Below are positions 25,938 through 36,217 of a stretch of 64,000 bases of DNA, one piece after another. The stretch comes from Flavobacteriales bacterium UBA974. Its GTDB lineage: Bacteria > Bacteroidota > Bacteroidia > Flavobacteriales_D > Sanyastnellaceae. Every line of letters starts with the position of its first letter. Positions within the stretch are counted from its first letter, which is position 1. A model generated the notes under the pieces. It had not been told where the DNA came from. It searched no databases and worked only from the letters and a program-made list of their open reading frames with translations. The stretch spans positions 1 to 64,000 of the forward strand of contig DBBW01000025.1 of assembly GCA_002292405.1 (NCBI GenBank), written 5' to 3'. Made by a program: the position numbers and the translations under genes.

Positions 25938-26603
25938 CTAATTGTTTTCTTGTAAGATTTCCTCGATTACAGCAGAGGATAGCTTGTGAGTCCCATTGGG
26001 TTTGTGGCTCATCGCGTTAAATCCCAATTCCCTTAAATCTTTCACCTCTTTTTCATGAATATCAAGAGAGTAATATTCATCATCCTTAGGTCGTACAATG
26101 TGTATTTCACTGATCTGCTTGTCTAAACGTGGCTTCTGCTGCTTCCACTCTACTGGCAATGTGCCGGAAGAGAAAATCACTTTATTCACTGTCATGCCAT
26201 CATCTAACCACCTAGCTGCAGTAGCCACTCCTTGCGAGAAGCCGATTAATGTAACAGAAACCGATTCGTCAATATCGAGACTACTCCACCATTGATTTAA
26301 GTAAGTAAGGTGATCATGAATTTCGCTCGCTCTATCGTCTCGAGTCATCCAAGACGCACCAATCTTTCCATCAAATCCCTTCACATAAAATCGACTGAGT
26401 CCCTCTGGCGCGCATATCGATCTCCCTTCTCTCTCTAATTCCCTTAGTCCATTAAGCATATACGCTGGGTGCTGCCCATACCCGTGCAGAAATATGATGA
26501 TTTCTTTCGCATTTTGTGGAATCTCCCCAATATGAAACCACCTCGCCTTCTTAGCTATCTCAATCGAGTGCTCTATAATATTTTCAGGTAGTGGATATTT
26601 CAA
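25938..26603 (-). CDS. Alpha/beta hydrolase, carboxylesterase/phospholipase type
   Basis: A 221-residue serine esterase-like protein without signal peptide. The nucleophile elbow GFSQG lies in VTLIGFSQGVATAARWL. The acid and histidine of the triad fit RPKDDEYY and NGTHKLS. The oxyanion-forming IIFLHGYGQHP is near the N-terminus. Length and motifs match the short carboxylesterase/lysophospholipase family. It lies 5 bp upstream of the deiminase gene on the same strand and 20 bp downstream of the lipoprotein gene, so the four minus-strand genes may form an operon. Confidence 0.8.
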   Translation of the reverse strand: MKYPLPENIIEHSIEIAKKARWFHIGEIPQNAKEIIIFLHGYGQHPAYMLNGLRELEREGRSICAPEGLSRFYVKGFDGKIGASWMTRDDRASEIHDHLTYLNQWWSSLDIDESVSVTLIGFSQGVATAARWLDDGMTVNKVIFSSGTLPVEWKQQKPRLDKQISEIHIVRPKDDEYYSLDIHEKEVKDLRELGFNAMSHKPNGTHKLSSAVIEEILQENN

Positions 26604-26623
26604 TCTTGTATACAGTTTTACGT

Positions 26624-27277
26624 CTAATAATTAAGTTCTAACACAGTCGTCTCGAATGCTTCACAAAAAACAGAATCAACAACCTCAACATCGTCTTCAT
26701 AAGACTGATTAATAAATAAATATGGCATCCAGTTATCGCCAGGCAGAGAGCAGTTTATTTCATCATTCACGTTGGGTCCTTCAAAGACGAACCAATCATT
26801 TCCACAATCAGTTAGCTGCCCGAAATCTCCTAACATTCTAATTCTAACCTTATCGTTTTTATATGAGGGGAATGAGTTTAAAATTTTAATTTTTAATTGT
26901 GCTTTAGGTGTCGCCTCCAGATCTAGATGAATTGGAATGTCTGGAGTGAAATCTTCAGGATCGATGTTTTCAACAATCGCAAACCAACCATCTGATGTTA
27001 CTTCTAATTTGTATTCTAAAGCATTTTTTCTCGGGAAACTAATTGAAAAAAAACCAGATTCATCTGTTGTAGTTTCTCCAGCAGTCTCAAAAAATCCATT
27101 TAAAACTCCATTTTCTAGAATTTGTTCTTGGAGTTCGATTTCAAACCCTATACATGGCAAATTGGTTGATTGTTCACTCACTAAACCTTCAATGATGAAT
27201 GTGTTTGCGCAATCTTCTCTACAACAGCTAGAGATTATAAATAGAACTATTAGAAAAGAGGTGAATCGAGCACTCAT
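26624..27277 (-). CDS. Putative lipoprotein with carboxypeptidase-regulatory-like domain
   Basis: A 217-residue protein with a lipoprotein signal (LFIISSC, acylated Cys at about 17-18) and a beta-rich body. It begins TFIIEGLVSEQSTNLPCIGFEIEL and then has ETTTDESGFFSISFP, which resembles the transthyretin-like carboxypeptidase-regulatory repeat of Bacteroidota surface proteins. No enzyme motif is seen. It overlaps the uvrD-like gene by 4 bp. Role unknown. Confidence 0.6.
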   Translation of the reverse strand: MSARFTSFLIVLFIISSCCREDCANTFIIEGLVSEQSTNLPCIGFEIELQEQILENGVLNGFFETAGETTTDESGFFSISFPRKNALEYKLEVTSDGWFAIVENIDPEDFTPDIPIHLDLEATPKAQLKIKILNSFPSYKNDKVRIRMLGDFGQLTDCGNDWFVFEGPNVNDEINCSLPGDNWMPYLFINQSYEDDVEVVDSVFCEAFETTVLELNY

Positions 27278-29637
27278 AAAACTTTGAGTTTAGCAAATTT
27301 AAGCAGCAACTGCTTTGTGCCCACTGTAGGGAAGAAAATAGTGGCTTTTACATTGGGTGCATCACCTTCTATTTTTACAACTTTTCCCTTACCAAATTTA
27401 GCGTGCTGAACTGTATTTCCTTCTGAGAGTTGAAGAGGTTCTGCGCTGGCATCATTGCTGGCTTTATCAGACTCAATTTTTATTGAGGGCTCGCCAGAAT
27501 CAGAAACCTTTGTGAGATTTCTCCCTCCTATAGTTGGTTTATACGCATTCTTATCCTTGTTTTTTCCGCTTAATGTTGGGCTGTGGGTCGTAATTGTTCT
27601 GTAAATATTCCCCCCATTGGATAAATTACCATCCCCTTTTGAGCTCCATCCACGTGTTTTATAGTTTCCTATACTACCCGAAGGTCGGATAACATATTGC
27701 TCATCAATTTCATCGAGGAAACGGCTTGGATCTCCATGGTGCATTTGCCCCCACTTAAAACGAGATGTTGCATAAGATAAAACACAACTTTGTTCAGCTC
27801 TAGTCAATGCAACATAGAATAGCCTACGCTCCTCCTCCATATCGGCTCTCGACTCCATTGACCTTTGGCTAGGAAATAGATTTTCTTCAAGCCCAACAAT
27901 ATGTATGTGTTTAAACTCAAGTCCCTTCGATGCATGAATGGTCATAAGGGAAACCTTATTTGTATCGTCATCATCGTGGTCTGCATCAGTCAGTAGTGCA
28001 ACATCAAGTAGAAATTCAGAGAGAGTTCTTATAGCCCCTGGGTTCTCAGCGTCTTCTTGCTCGCTAAATGACTGCAATCCATTTAGTAGCTCTTGAATAT
28101 TGTCATAACGAGCGACCCCCTCAGGAGATTTGTCAGTGTATAGTTGGTGAACCAAACCTGTTCGTTTTGCAATTTGTAAACCAAGAGCATGGGCAGTTAA
28201 GACAGATAACTCCGTTGTAAACCCAGTCATCATTTCAGTGAAATTCTGAATCTTTGTCCAAGCCGCTTTCTTGATGGTGTCAGGTTGTTCACCTAATGTC
28301 ATCAGGTCATAAACCCCCATATCCCTTTTTGCAGCTTCTGCGAATAATCTATCTAATGTAGTATTTCCTATTCCTCGTGCAGGGTAATTAATAATGCGTC
28401 TAAGAGCTTCGTCATCTCTAGGATTTGCAGTCAGTCTGAAGTATGCAATTAAATCCTTTATTTCTTTTCTCTGATAAAAGCTCTGACCGCCGTAGATACG
28501 GTATGGTATATTAATCTTTCTCAAGTTCTCCTCGAATGATCTTGATTGGGCATTCGTCCTGTATAAAATGGTAAAATCCCCGTAATCTGAACCGGTTCTT
28601 CCACGCATTTCGTAAATGCTATCTGACACGAATCGTCCTTCATAGTTGTCGCTGGCCGCCTTGTGAATTTTTATTTTCTCTCCTTCGGCGTTAGAAGTCC
28701 AAACATTTTTTTTTATTTGGTCTTTGTTAGCTGCTATCACAGAGTTAGCAGCATTTACGATGACCTTAGTCGATCTGTAATTTTGCTCTAATTTATAGGT
28801 CTTAGTATCGGGATAATCTTTCTTGAAATTCAGTATATTTTGAATACTAGCTCCTCTAAAGCCATAAATAGACTGCGCATCATCACCCACTACGCAGATA
28901 TTTTCATGCGCAGCAGCAAGCTGCTTTATGATCAGGTACTGCGCATAATTCGTGTCTTGATACTCATCTACTAAGATGTACTTAAATCTATGTTGGTACT
29001 TATTTAGTAAATCGGGGAAATCTCGAAGCAACACATTCATTTTATAAAGAAGATCATCAAAATCCATCGCACCTGCTCTCATGCAACGATTTTCATAAAT
29101 CTTAAATATTTTTGATATAAATGGCTTGCCTGATTGTCTATCTTCAGCCTGTATCTCGGCATGATTAGAATAATCCTTGGAGTTAAGTAAATTGTTTTTC
29201 GCTCCAGAAATACGTTTAGCAACGGATGCGGTTTTATACTCCTTATCATCCAATTTAAGCCCTTTAATAATGTCTTTTATTAATGCTCTAGAATCCTGGC
29301 TATCGTAAATTGTGAAGTTATGTGGATAATTAATACGATCACTCTCAACCCGCAAAATTCTAGCAAAAACGCTGTGAAAGGTACCCATCATTAGGTTTCT
29401 AGCTTCTTTATGTCCTACAACTCTACCCACCCTTTCCTTCATTTCTTTAGCCGCTTTGTTTGTAAAAGTCAGTGCCAAAATATAAAATGGATCAACCCCT
29501 TTACTCATCAGTTGAGCAATTCGGTAAGTAAGCACACGTGTCTTGCCACTCCCCGCACCTGCTATGACCATCATAGGGCCATTAATATGTTCCGCAGCTT
29601 CCCTTTGGGGCTTGTTCAATTCGTCTAAAAAATCCAC
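27274..29637 (-). CDS. UvrD/PcrA-type ATP-dependent DNA helicase
   Basis: A 787-residue superfamily 1A 3'-5' helicase. Motif I AGAGSGKT at about 26-33, motif Ia LTFTNKAAKEM, motif II DEYQDTNYAQ, motif III GDDAQSIYGFRG and motif VI YVALTRAE are all present. A C-terminal domain after 640 ends in a PcrA-like HAKFGKGKVVKIEG tail, which binds RNA polymerase in PcrA. It acts in nucleotide excision repair, replication restart or transcription-coupled repair. The start is GTG at 29637, four bases after a TAACTTTG promoter element. It overlaps the lipoprotein gene at its 3' end. Confidence 0.93.
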   Translation of the reverse strand: MDFLDELNKPQREAAEHINGPMMVIAGAGSGKTRVLTYRIAQLMSKGVDPFYILALTFTNKAAKEMKERVGRVVGHKEARNLMMGTFHSVFARILRVESDRINYPHNFTIYDSQDSRALIKDIIKGLKLDDKEYKTASVAKRISGAKNNLLNSKDYSNHAEIQAEDRQSGKPFISKIFKIYENRCMRAGAMDFDDLLYKMNVLLRDFPDLLNKYQHRFKYILVDEYQDTNYAQYLIIKQLAAAHENICVVGDDAQSIYGFRGASIQNILNFKKDYPDTKTYKLEQNYRSTKVIVNAANSVIAANKDQIKKNVWTSNAEGEKIKIHKAASDNYEGRFVSDSIYEMRGRTGSDYGDFTILYRTNAQSRSFEENLRKINIPYRIYGGQSFYQRKEIKDLIAYFRLTANPRDDEALRRIINYPARGIGNTTLDRLFAEAAKRDMGVYDLMTLGEQPDTIKKAAWTKIQNFTEMMTGFTTELSVLTAHALGLQIAKRTGLVHQLYTDKSPEGVARYDNIQELLNGLQSFSEQEDAENPGAIRTLSEFLLDVALLTDADHDDDDTNKVSLMTIHASKGLEFKHIHIVGLEENLFPSQRSMESRADMEEERRLFYVALTRAEQSCVLSYATSRFKWGQMHHGDPSRFLDEIDEQYVIRPSGSIGNYKTRGWSSKGDGNLSNGGNIYRTITTHSPTLSGKNKDKNAYKPTIGGRNLTKVSDSGEPSIKIESDKASNDASAEPLQLSEGNTVQHAKFGKGKVVKIEGDAPNVKATIFFPTVGTKQLLLKFAKLKVL

Positions 29638-29641
29638 TAAG

Positions 29642-29671
29642 CAAAGTTAAGACGTTGTGGATTTAGTTCAA
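29642..29671 (-). promoter_or_regulatory. Leaderless promoter of the UvrD-like gene
   Basis: On the minus strand a TTG (29671-29669), a 19-bp spacer and TAACTTTG (29649-29642) give a perfect match to the Bacteroidota -33/-7 pattern. The element ends four bases before the GTG start, so transcription should begin at or next to the start codon. Confidence 0.7.
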
Positions 29672-29718
29672 TACAAACTCAGGTTTATCATTTTGATGGA
29701 AAAAACATCTGATAGTTG

Positions 29719-29748
29719 TTGAGAATTATAAGTAATGTCATACTTTTG
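29719..29748 (+). promoter_or_regulatory. Promoter of the ribosomal supercluster
   Basis: TTG (29719-29721), a 19-bp spacer and TACTTTTG (29741-29748) match the Bacteroidota promoter consensus. The predicted start near 29752 leaves a leader of about 58 bases before rpsL. CCCCA (29752-29756) and TGGGG (29765-29769) near the 5' end can form a short stem. No other good promoter was noticed within the cluster to rplQ. Confidence 0.7.
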
Positions 29749-29809
29749 CACCCCCATTAAAATTTGGGGATATTATTTTTATGCCCATTACAAAACGTTA
29801 TCAGCTAAT

Positions 29810-30190
29810 ATGCCTACAATACAGCAGCTAATACGCAAGGGCCGGTATACAAAGCCGGTGACAAGCAAGTCCGCAGCACTTGACTCATGCCCACAAAGAC
29901 GTGGAGTATGTGTTCGTGTATATACAACTACGCCTAAGAAGCCTAACTCGGCTATGCGGAAGGTTGCGCGTGTCCGTTTAACTAACGGTAATGAGGTTAA
30001 TGCTTATATAGGCGGAGAAGGCCATAATCTTCAAGAGCACAGCATTGTGCTTGTTCGTGGAGGTCGAGTAAAAGATCTTCCTGGTGTTCGTTACCACATT
30101 GTACGTGGTGCCCTTGACGCAGCAGGAGTAGATGGACGTACACAAGGACGCTCTAAATACGGTTCTAAACGAGCTAAAAAGAAGAAATAA
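29810..30190 (+). CDS. rpsL: 30S ribosomal protein S12 (uS12)
   Basis: A 126-residue decoding-centre protein, first of the supercluster. The body has [21 protein letters not shown] and the streptomycin-site loop [16 protein letters not shown], where Lys43 (E. coli numbering) is kept, so no streptomycin-resistance substitution is seen there. ATG 29810 fits the family length; the open 25-codon extension upstream contains the promoter region and is not coding. rpsG follows after 8 bp. Confidence 0.96.
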   Translation: MPTIQQLIRKGRYTKPVTSKSAALDSCPQRRGVCVRVYTTTPKKPNSAMRKVARVRLTNGNEVNAYIGGEGHNLQEHSIVLVRGGRVKDLPGVRYHIVRGALDAAGVDGRTQGRSKYGSKRAKKKK

Positions 30191-30198
30191 ACTGAACT

Positions 30199-30666
30199 AT
30201 GAGAAGGAAAGTAGCCAAAAAGCACCGCGTCCTACCGGATCCAATATTCGGAGATGTTCAAGTAACGATTTTCGTCAACAGTCTTATGAAGGACGGAAAG
30301 AAAAGTACTGCATTTAAGATATTCTACAGCGCAATTGAAAAGGTAGCTGATAAGTCAGGTGAAGATGGATTAGAGCTGTTCAAGCAAGCATTAGTGAATG
30401 TCACTCCAGGAGTTGAGGTTCGTAGTCGACGTGTCGGTGGAGCAACATTCCAAATACCAACACCTATTCGTGATAGTCGTAAAAACAGTCTAGCTATGAA
30501 TTGGCTCATTGGTTTTGCTCGCAAACGCAATGAGAAATCAATGTCTCATCGTTTAGCTGCTGAAATTATCGCAGCTTCTAAAGAAGAAGGAGCTACGTTT
30601 AAAAAGAAAGAAGATACTCACCGAATGGCTGAAGCCAACAAAGCATTCGCTCACTTCCGTTTCTAA
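30199..30666 (+). CDS. rpsG: 30S ribosomal protein S7 (uS7)
   Basis: A 155-residue primary 16S rRNA-binding protein of the 30S head (start [19 protein letters not shown]). The conserved [11 protein letters not shown] and [19 protein letters not shown] are present. In E. coli S7 represses its own operon through the rpsL-rpsG spacer; here that spacer is only 8 bp, so that structure cannot exist in the same form. Confidence 0.97.
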   Translation: MRRKVAKKHRVLPDPIFGDVQVTIFVNSLMKDGKKSTAFKIFYSAIEKVADKSGEDGLELFKQALVNVTPGVEVRSRRVGGATFQIPTPIRDSRKNSLAMNWLIGFARKRNEKSMSHRLAAEIIAASKEEGATFKKKEDTHRMAEANKAFAHFRF

Positions 30667-30673
30667 AACTATC

Positions 30674-32773
30674 ATGGCAAAGAGAGATCTCAACCTAACA
30701 AGGAACATTGGCATTATGGCCCACGTTGATGCCGGTAAAACGACATGTACGGAGCGTATATTGTACTATACAGGTATTTCCCACAAAATTGGTGAAGTAC
30801 ACGATGGTGCGGCTACTATGGATTGGATGGAGCAAGAGCAAGAGCGTGGTATCACCATCACTTCTGCTGCTACAACATGCATGTGGACGTTTAATGATAT
30901 TGAACACCGTATTAACATTATTGACACACCTGGTCACGTTGATTTTACCGTTGAAGTTGAGCGCTCTTTGAGAGTGCTTGATGGAGCTGTTGGTCTTTTC
31001 TGTGCTGTTTCAGGTGTAGAGCCTCAGTCTGAGACGAATTGGTCTCTTGCTGACAAGTATAACGTTCCTCGTATTGGTTTCGTGAATAAGATGGACCGCT
31101 CTGGTGCTGACTTCTTCAATGTAGTCAATATGATTCGCGAAATGTTAGGTGCTAATCCAGTTCCACTCCAAGTTCCAATTGGAGCAGAAGAAACTTTCCG
31201 CGGAGTTGTAGATTTAGTTCAGAACAAAGCTTTTGTTTGGAATGAAGAGGATATGGGTATGACTTGGGAAGAGATTCCTATTCCTGAGGATCTACTCGAG
31301 ATAGTTTCAGAATGGCGTGAAAAACTTATTGAATCTGTTGCAGAACAAGATGACTCTCTTTTAGAGAAGTATTTCGAGGATCCAGACAGCTTAACTGAGG
31401 AAGAAATTTATGCTGCGATTCGTAAAGCTACAATCGCGATGGACATTACTCCACTTATGTGTGGATCAGCGTTCAAAAATAAAGGCGTTCAGACTTTATT
31501 AGATGGCGTAATGCGTTATCTACCTTCTCCATATGATGTAGGAGCGATTGTTGGAACTGACCCTGATGATGAAGAGGTTGAGGTCAAGCGTATGCCTGAT
31601 CCTGATGAGCCTTTCGCCGGACTAGCATTTAAAATTGCAACGGATCCTTTCGTAGGTCGTCTCTGCTTTGTTCGTGCTTACTCTGGAGCTTTGCCTGCGG
31701 GTACTTACGTAAAGAATACTCGTTCTAATAAGAAAGAAAGAATTTCTCGTATCTTCCAGATGCACTCCAACAAACAAAACCCGATCGAGCTGTTAGAGGC
31801 TGGTGATATCGGCGCTGTAGTTGGTTTTAAAGATATACGTACAGGAGACACTTTATGTGCAATGGATTCACCTATAGTGCTTGAGTCAATGTCGTTCCCT
31901 GATCCAGTAATTGGTATCGCTATTGAGCCTAAGTCTCAAGCTGATTTAGATAAATTGTCTAACGGTCTAGCTAAGCTTTCTGAGGAGGATCCTACTTTCA
32001 CAGTTAAGACAGATGAAGATAGTGGCCAAACCATTATCTCTGGAATGGGTGAGCTTCACTTAGAAGTTCTCATTGATCGATTGAAACGTGAATTTCAGGT
32101 TGAATGTAATGAAGGTCAACCTCGTGTTGCCTACAAGGAGGCAATATTCTCTGAAACTCAACATCGTGAGACTTATAAGAAGCAGTCTGGTGGACGAGGT
32201 AAATTTGCTGATATTGTTGTTACAGTTGGTCCAGCAACTGATCAAGAAAAGGAAGGTCTTGAATTTAAAAGCTCAGTTAAAGGTGGTAACGTTCCTAAGG
32301 AATTTATACCTGCTGTAGAGAAAGGATTCAAAACTGCAATGATTAATGGTGTACTAGCTGGATTCCCAATGGATAGCCTTCGTGTTGAACTTCTGGATGG
32401 AAGTTTCCATCCAGTTGACTCTGATGCTTTGTCGTTCGAACAAGCAGCTAAATTTGCGTATCGTAATTCTCTTAAGCAGTGTTCTCCTAAAATTCTAGAA
32501 CCGTTGATGCAACTTGAGGTGGTAACACCTGAAGTTAATATGGGTGATTGTATTGGTGACCTAAACAAGCGTCGTGCTGTTATCGAAGGTACTGATGAAC
32601 GTTCTGGAAAGACAGTTATTAATGCTAAGGTGCCTCTCTCTGAGATGTTCGGATACGTTACGGACCTTAGAACTTTAACGTCTGGACGTGCAACATCTTC
32701 GATGTCTTTTAGTCATTACGCTGAGGCACCTAAAAATATTCAAGAAAAAGTTATTGAGGAAGCTCAAGGATAA
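30674..32773 (+). CDS. fusA: Elongation factor G
   Basis: A 699-residue translocase GTPase. G1 AHVDAGKTT, switch [12 protein letters not shown]3 DTPGHVDFT and G4 NKMDRSGAD are intact. Domains II-V continue to the C-terminal [11 protein letters not shown]. It lies 7 bp after rpsG in the str part of the cluster. tuf, which often follows fusA in other phyla, is absent, and rpsJ comes next, as is usual in Bacteroidota. Confidence 0.97.
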   Translation: MAKRDLNLTRNIGIMAHVDAGKTTCTERILYYTGISHKIGEVHDGAATMDWMEQEQERGITITSAATTCMWTFNDIEHRINIIDTPGHVDFTVEVERSLRVLDGAVGLFCAVSGVEPQSETNWSLADKYNVPRIGFVNKMDRSGADFFNVVNMIREMLGANPVPLQVPIGAEETFRGVVDLVQNKAFVWNEEDMGMTWEEIPIPEDLLEIVSEWREKLIESVAEQDDSLLEKYFEDPDSLTEEEIYAAIRKATIAMDITPLMCGSAFKNKGVQTLLDGVMRYLPSPYDVGAIVGTDPDDEEVEVKRMPDPDEPFAGLAFKIATDPFVGRLCFVRAYSGALPAGTYVKNTRSNKKERISRIFQMHSNKQNPIELLEAGDIGAVVGFKDIRTGDTLCAMDSPIVLESMSFPDPVIGIAIEPKSQADLDKLSNGLAKLSEEDPTFTVKTDEDSGQTIISGMGELHLEVLIDRLKREFQVECNEGQPRVAYKEAIFSETQHRETYKKQSGGRGKFADIVVTVGPATDQEKEGLEFKSSVKGGNVPKEFIPAVEKGFKTAMINGVLAGFPMDSLRVELLDGSFHPVDSDALSFEQAAKFAYRNSLKQCSPKILEPLMQLEVVTPEVNMGDCIGDLNKRRAVIEGTDERSGKTVINAKVPLSEMFGYVTDLRTLTSGRATSSMSFSHYAEAPKNIQEKVIEEAQG

Positions 32774-32785
32774 TCTAGCAACACT

Positions 32786-33094
32786 ATGACAACACAAAAA
32801 ATACGTATCAAACTCAAGTCATATGACCACAATTTAGTGGATAAATCGGCTAAGAAAATAGTTAAAACTGTGAAGACTACTGGTGCTGTAATTAGTGGAC
32901 CTATTCCGTTACCTACTCACAACCGTATTTTCACAGTTCTTCGCTCACCTCATGTGAACAAGAAGTCTCGTGAACAATTTGAGCTTAATAACTATAAGCG
33001 TTTGATAGACATCTATAGCTCTTCTTCGAAGACTGTTGATGCTTTGATGCGTTTAGAGTTGCCTAGTGGAGTTGAAGTAGAAATTAAAGTATAA
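32786..33094 (+). CDS. rpsJ: 30S ribosomal protein S10 (uS10)
   Basis: A 102-residue S10, with [14 protein letters not shown] at the N-terminus and [30 protein letters not shown] (residues 38-67) forming the extended loop. S10 also serves as NusE in transcription antitermination. It follows fusA by 12 bp and opens the S10-type block directly, so str and S10 operons are fused. Confidence 0.97.
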   Translation: MTTQKIRIKLKSYDHNLVDKSAKKIVKTVKTTGAVISGPIPLPTHNRIFTVLRSPHVNKKSREQFELNNYKRLIDIYSSSSKTVDALMRLELPSGVEVEIKV

Positions 33095-33134
33095 CAGCAG
33101 ACATTCTGTCTAATTGAATAAAAAACAAACTATT

Positions 33135-33767
33135 ATGCATGGATTAATAGGGAAAAAAGTAGGAATGACCAGCATCTACGGTGCCTCTGGGAAGAATATC
33201 CCATGCACAGTGATAGAAGTAGGTCCTTGCGTTGTAACGCAAGTACGTACCCTAGAGAAAGATGGCTATGCAGCTATTCAACTCGGCTTTGGTGAGCGCA
33301 CTGAAAAGAGCACATCAAAAGCGATGAAAGGTCACTTTAAACGCGCTGGAGTTTCTCCAAAGCGTAGGCTCGTTGAATTTAAGAACTCCGATAATGACTT
33401 CCAATTGGGAGATACATTAAAAGTGGAAGACGTTTTTAACGAAGGAGAATTTGTAAGTGTAATCGGAACTTCAAAAGGTAAAGGTTTCCAAGGTGTTGTT
33501 AAACGTCATGGTTTTGCTGGAGTTGGTCAGGCTACACATGGTCAGCATAACCGTCTACGTGCGCCTGGTTCAATTGGAGCAGCTTCTTATCCAGCTCGTG
33601 TATTCAAAGGAATGCGAATGGCTGGTCAAATGGGTAATGCTCGTGTAACTATCGAAAATCTTGAAGTTCTTAAAGTTTTACCAAAACAAGGAGTTCTTGT
33701 TGTTAAGGGAGCAGTTCCTGGGCACAAAGGAGCAACTGTTGTAATCCATAAGCCACAAGCATCATGA
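33135..33767 (+). CDS. rplC: 50S ribosomal protein L3 (uL3)
   Basis: A 210-residue L3 starting [19 protein letters not shown] 33135 matches the family; an in-frame TTG 21 bases earlier would add seven non-homologous residues. The loop with [36 protein letters not shown] near the peptidyl transferase centre is intact (residues about 130-165). Its stop overlaps the rplD ATG by 4 bp. Confidence 0.97.
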   Translation: MHGLIGKKVGMTSIYGASGKNIPCTVIEVGPCVVTQVRTLEKDGYAAIQLGFGERTEKSTSKAMKGHFKRAGVSPKRRLVEFKNSDNDFQLGDTLKVEDVFNEGEFVSVIGTSKGKGFQGVVKRHGFAGVGQATHGQHNRLRAPGSIGAASYPARVFKGMRMAGQMGNARVTIENLEVLKVLPKQGVLVVKGAVPGHKGATVVIHKPQAS

Positions 33768-34390
33768 AACTCGACGTATTCACAAGTAAAGGCTCTAAGT
33801 CGAAAAAAAGTGCTGAGCTACAAGATTCGGTTTTCGCTATCGAACCTAATGATCACGCGATTTACTTAGATGTTAAGCGTTATCAAGCAGCGCAAAGACA
33901 AGGAACCCACGACACACTTCACCGAGGTTTAGTTTCTGGATCTACACGTAAGATTAAAAAGCAGAAAGGAACAGGTACAGCACGTGCTGGTTCAATTAAG
34001 AATCCATTATTTCGTGGTGGAGGTAATACTTTCGGCCCTGAGCCAAGAGATTACACCATTCATCTTAATTCTAAGCTTCGTAAGCTTGCTCGAAGAAGCG
34101 CTCTTAGTTATAAAGCTAAGGCTGACGGAATTATGGTGGTCGATAATATCAAGATGGACGCTCCTAAGACGAAAGACTTCTTGACTGTAATGACGAATCT
34201 TAAACTTGATGATAAGAAGACTTTAATGATTCTTCCATCTCAAGATGATAATGTTTACCGTAGTTGTCGCAATCTACCTAAACATCGTGTGATGTTAGCT
34301 TCAGATTTAAGCACTTACGATATTATGAACTGTACGAATCTTCTTTTCGTAAATAATGCCCACGAGGTTCTCGAGGGATTACTAAAGTAA
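33764..34390 (+). CDS. rplD: 50S ribosomal protein L4 (uL4)
   Basis: A 208-residue L4 lining the exit tunnel, with the loop [23 protein letters not shown]. In gamma-proteobacteria L4 represses the S10 operon; no leader for that is seen here, because the block begins inside the longer transcript. It overlaps rplC by ATGA. Confidence 0.96.
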   Translation: MKLDVFTSKGSKSKKSAELQDSVFAIEPNDHAIYLDVKRYQAAQRQGTHDTLHRGLVSGSTRKIKKQKGTGTARAGSIKNPLFRGGGNTFGPEPRDYTIHLNSKLRKLARRSALSYKAKADGIMVVDNIKMDAPKTKDFLTVMTNLKLDDKKTLMILPSQDDNVYRSCRNLPKHRVMLASDLSTYDIMNCTNLLFVNNAHEVLEGLLK

Positions 34391-34398
34391 CATTTGCT

Positions 34399-34692
34399 AT
34401 GAAAGAGATTCTAATCAAGCCCCTAATCACTGAGAAAATGTCCGCGGATACTGAGCGAACTAATAGCTACGGATTTGTTGTTGCTCTTGGTGCTAACAAG
34501 ATCGAAATTAAAAATGCGATCGAAAAAGAATACAAAGTGACAGTTAGAAATATTCGCACACTACGTGTAGATGGAAAAGCTCGTCAACGTTTCACAAAAA
34601 CCGGAGTCGTCAAAGGCCGTACTAATTCTTATAAAAAAGCATTAGTAACTCTAGCTGAAGGCGAAGCAATCGATTTATACGATAATATCTAA
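34399..34692 (+). CDS. rplW: 50S ribosomal protein L23 (uL23)
   Basis: A 97-residue L23 at the tunnel exit, docking site of trigger factor and SRP. ILIKPLITEKMS at the N-terminus and VRTIRTLRVDGK-like residues (VRNIRTLRVDGK) are conserved. Spacing to rplB is 3 bp. Confidence 0.96.
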   Translation: MKEILIKPLITEKMSADTERTNSYGFVVALGANKIEIKNAIEKEYKVTVRNIRTLRVDGKARQRFTKTGVVKGRTNSYKKALVTLAEGEAIDLYDNI

Positions 34693-34695
34693 ACA

Positions 34696-35517
34696 ATGGC
34701 ATTACGTAAATTCAATCCGATAACGCCAGGTATGCGTCATAGAGTGCTCACGAATTTCTCTGAGCTCACTACTGACAAGCCACATAAGCCGTTACTTCAG
34801 TCAATAAAAAAATCAGGAGGTCGCAACGATACTGGTAAAATGACAATGCGCTACCGAGGAGGTGGGCATAAACGTCGTTACCGTCTCATTGACTTTAAGC
34901 GCAATAAGCACGAAGAAGCAACCGTGTTAACATTAGAATACGATCCAAATCGTACTGGCCGTATTTGCCTAGTTGAGTATAAGGATGGTGAAAAGAGATA
35001 CATTGTTGCTCCAGCGGGGTTAACTCCTGGGATGAAGATTAACTCTGGGAAGAAAGCTATTCCTGAAGTTGGACATGCTATGTACCTGTCTGATATTCCA
35101 CTCGGAACAATCATTCACAATATTGAATTACATCCAGGAAGAGGAGCTTGTATTGCACGTAGTGCAGGTGCGTATGCACAATTAGCTGCCCGTGATGGTA
35201 AGTTCGCAATTATTAAACTACCTAGTGGTGAAACTCGTATGATTTTAATTACTTGCTTAGCTGTTATTGGCTCTGTGGGTAACTCTGAGCATAACCTACA
35301 GGTTAGTGGTAAAGCCGGTCGTTCACGCTGGTTGGGTCGTCGTCCACGCGTTCGTGGAGTTGTGATGAACCCAGTAGATCACCCAATGGGTGGTGGTGAA
35401 GGAAAGTCATCAGGTGGACATCCACGTTCACGTAATGGAATTCCTGCGAAAGGTTACAAAACTCGTAACCCACGCAACAAGTCGTCTAAGTATATCATTG
35501 AACGCAGGAATAAATAA
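34696..35517 (+). CDS. rplB: 50S ribosomal protein L2 (uL2)
   Basis: A 273-residue L2 required for subunit joining and peptidyl transfer. [15 protein letters not shown] and the C-terminal [19 protein letters not shown], with the catalytically important His, are present. Normal length; 3 bp from rpsS. Confidence 0.97.
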   Translation: MALRKFNPITPGMRHRVLTNFSELTTDKPHKPLLQSIKKSGGRNDTGKMTMRYRGGGHKRRYRLIDFKRNKHEEATVLTLEYDPNRTGRICLVEYKDGEKRYIVAPAGLTPGMKINSGKKAIPEVGHAMYLSDIPLGTIIHNIELHPGRGACIARSAGAYAQLAARDGKFAIIKLPSGETRMILITCLAVIGSVGNSEHNLQVSGKAGRSRWLGRRPRVRGVVMNPVDHPMGGGEGKSSGGHPRSRNGIPAKGYKTRNPRNKSSKYIIERRNK

Positions 35518-35520
35518 ACT

Positions 35521-35796
35521 ATGGCACGTTCGCTGAAAAAACCCCCATTTGTCCACTACAAGCTAGTTCAACGAGTTGAAACTATGCAAGGTTCTGGAAA
35601 GAAATCAGTTATTAAGACTTGGTCTAGAGCAAGTACTATTACACCTGATTTTGTCGGATTGACAATTGCTGTTCATAATGGCCGCCAGTTTATACCGGTG
35701 TTCGTTACTGAGAACATGGTAGGTCATAAACTAGGAGAATTTTCTCCAACTCGATCGTTCCGTGGTCACGCGGATAAAAAGGATAAGAAGCGCTAA
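35521..35796 (+). CDS. rpsS: 30S ribosomal protein S19 (uS19)
   Basis: A 91-residue S19 of the 30S head. [13 protein letters not shown] and [19 protein letters not shown] are family signatures. The stop is in a GCGCTAAGCGCT dyad (35790-35801) that could form a small hairpin before rplV; it is probably incidental. Confidence 0.97.
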   Translation: MARSLKKPPFVHYKLVQRVETMQGSGKKSVIKTWSRASTITPDFVGLTIAVHNGRQFIPVFVTENMVGHKLGEFSPTRSFRGHADKKDKKR

Positions 35797-35817
35797 GCGC
35801 TCGCTAACTAAGGAACT

Positions 35818-36216
35818 ATGGGAGCACGAAAAAGATTAAAAGCTGAGGCACGTAAAGAAGCAATGAAAAATATTGCTATTGCGAAACTCAATAATTGCCC
35901 TACTTCGCCTCGAAAGATGCGTTTAGTAGCGGATACCGTTCGAGGTAAGGATGTATTTGAAGCATTAAATATTTTGCGCTTTTCAGCACAGGAAGCTTCA
36001 GGTAGAATTGAAAAACTTCTTCGTTCAGCAATTGCGAACTGGGAAGCAAAAAATTCTGGAGCAAGTCCAGAGGACTCTAAACTAACTGTAAGTGAAATAT
36101 TCGTTGATAGTGCAAGAATGTTAAAGCGTATTCAGCCAGCACCTCAGGGTCGTGCTCACCGCATTAGAAAGCGTTCGAATCACGTTACCATCATCGTAGA
36201 TAGCTCAAAGAACTAA
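35818..36216 (+). CDS. rplV: 50S ribosomal protein L22 (uL22)
   Basis: A 132-residue L22 with a lysine-rich N-terminus ([17 protein letters not shown]) typical of Bacteroidota, then [21 protein letters not shown]. The tunnel hairpin [20 protein letters not shown] is intact (residues 101-120), with no macrolide-resistance insertion or deletion apparent. rpsC starts one base after its stop. Confidence 0.96.
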   Translation: MGARKRLKAEARKEAMKNIAIAKLNNCPTSPRKMRLVADTVRGKDVFEALNILRFSAQEASGRIEKLLRSAIANWEAKNSGASPEDSKLTVSEIFVDSARMLKRIQPAPQGRAHRIRKRSNHVTIIVDSSKN

Positions 36217-36217
36217 T

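Noticed and set aside
29752..29769. CCCCA/TGGGG stem as S7 or L4 feedback leader
   Set aside because: Only five pairs with a large AT loop; too weak to claim as a regulatory RNA.
29735..29809. 25-codon extension of rpsL
   Set aside because: The stretch contains the -7 promoter element TACTTTTG and lies before or at the predicted transcription start; S12 begins at MPTIQQ.
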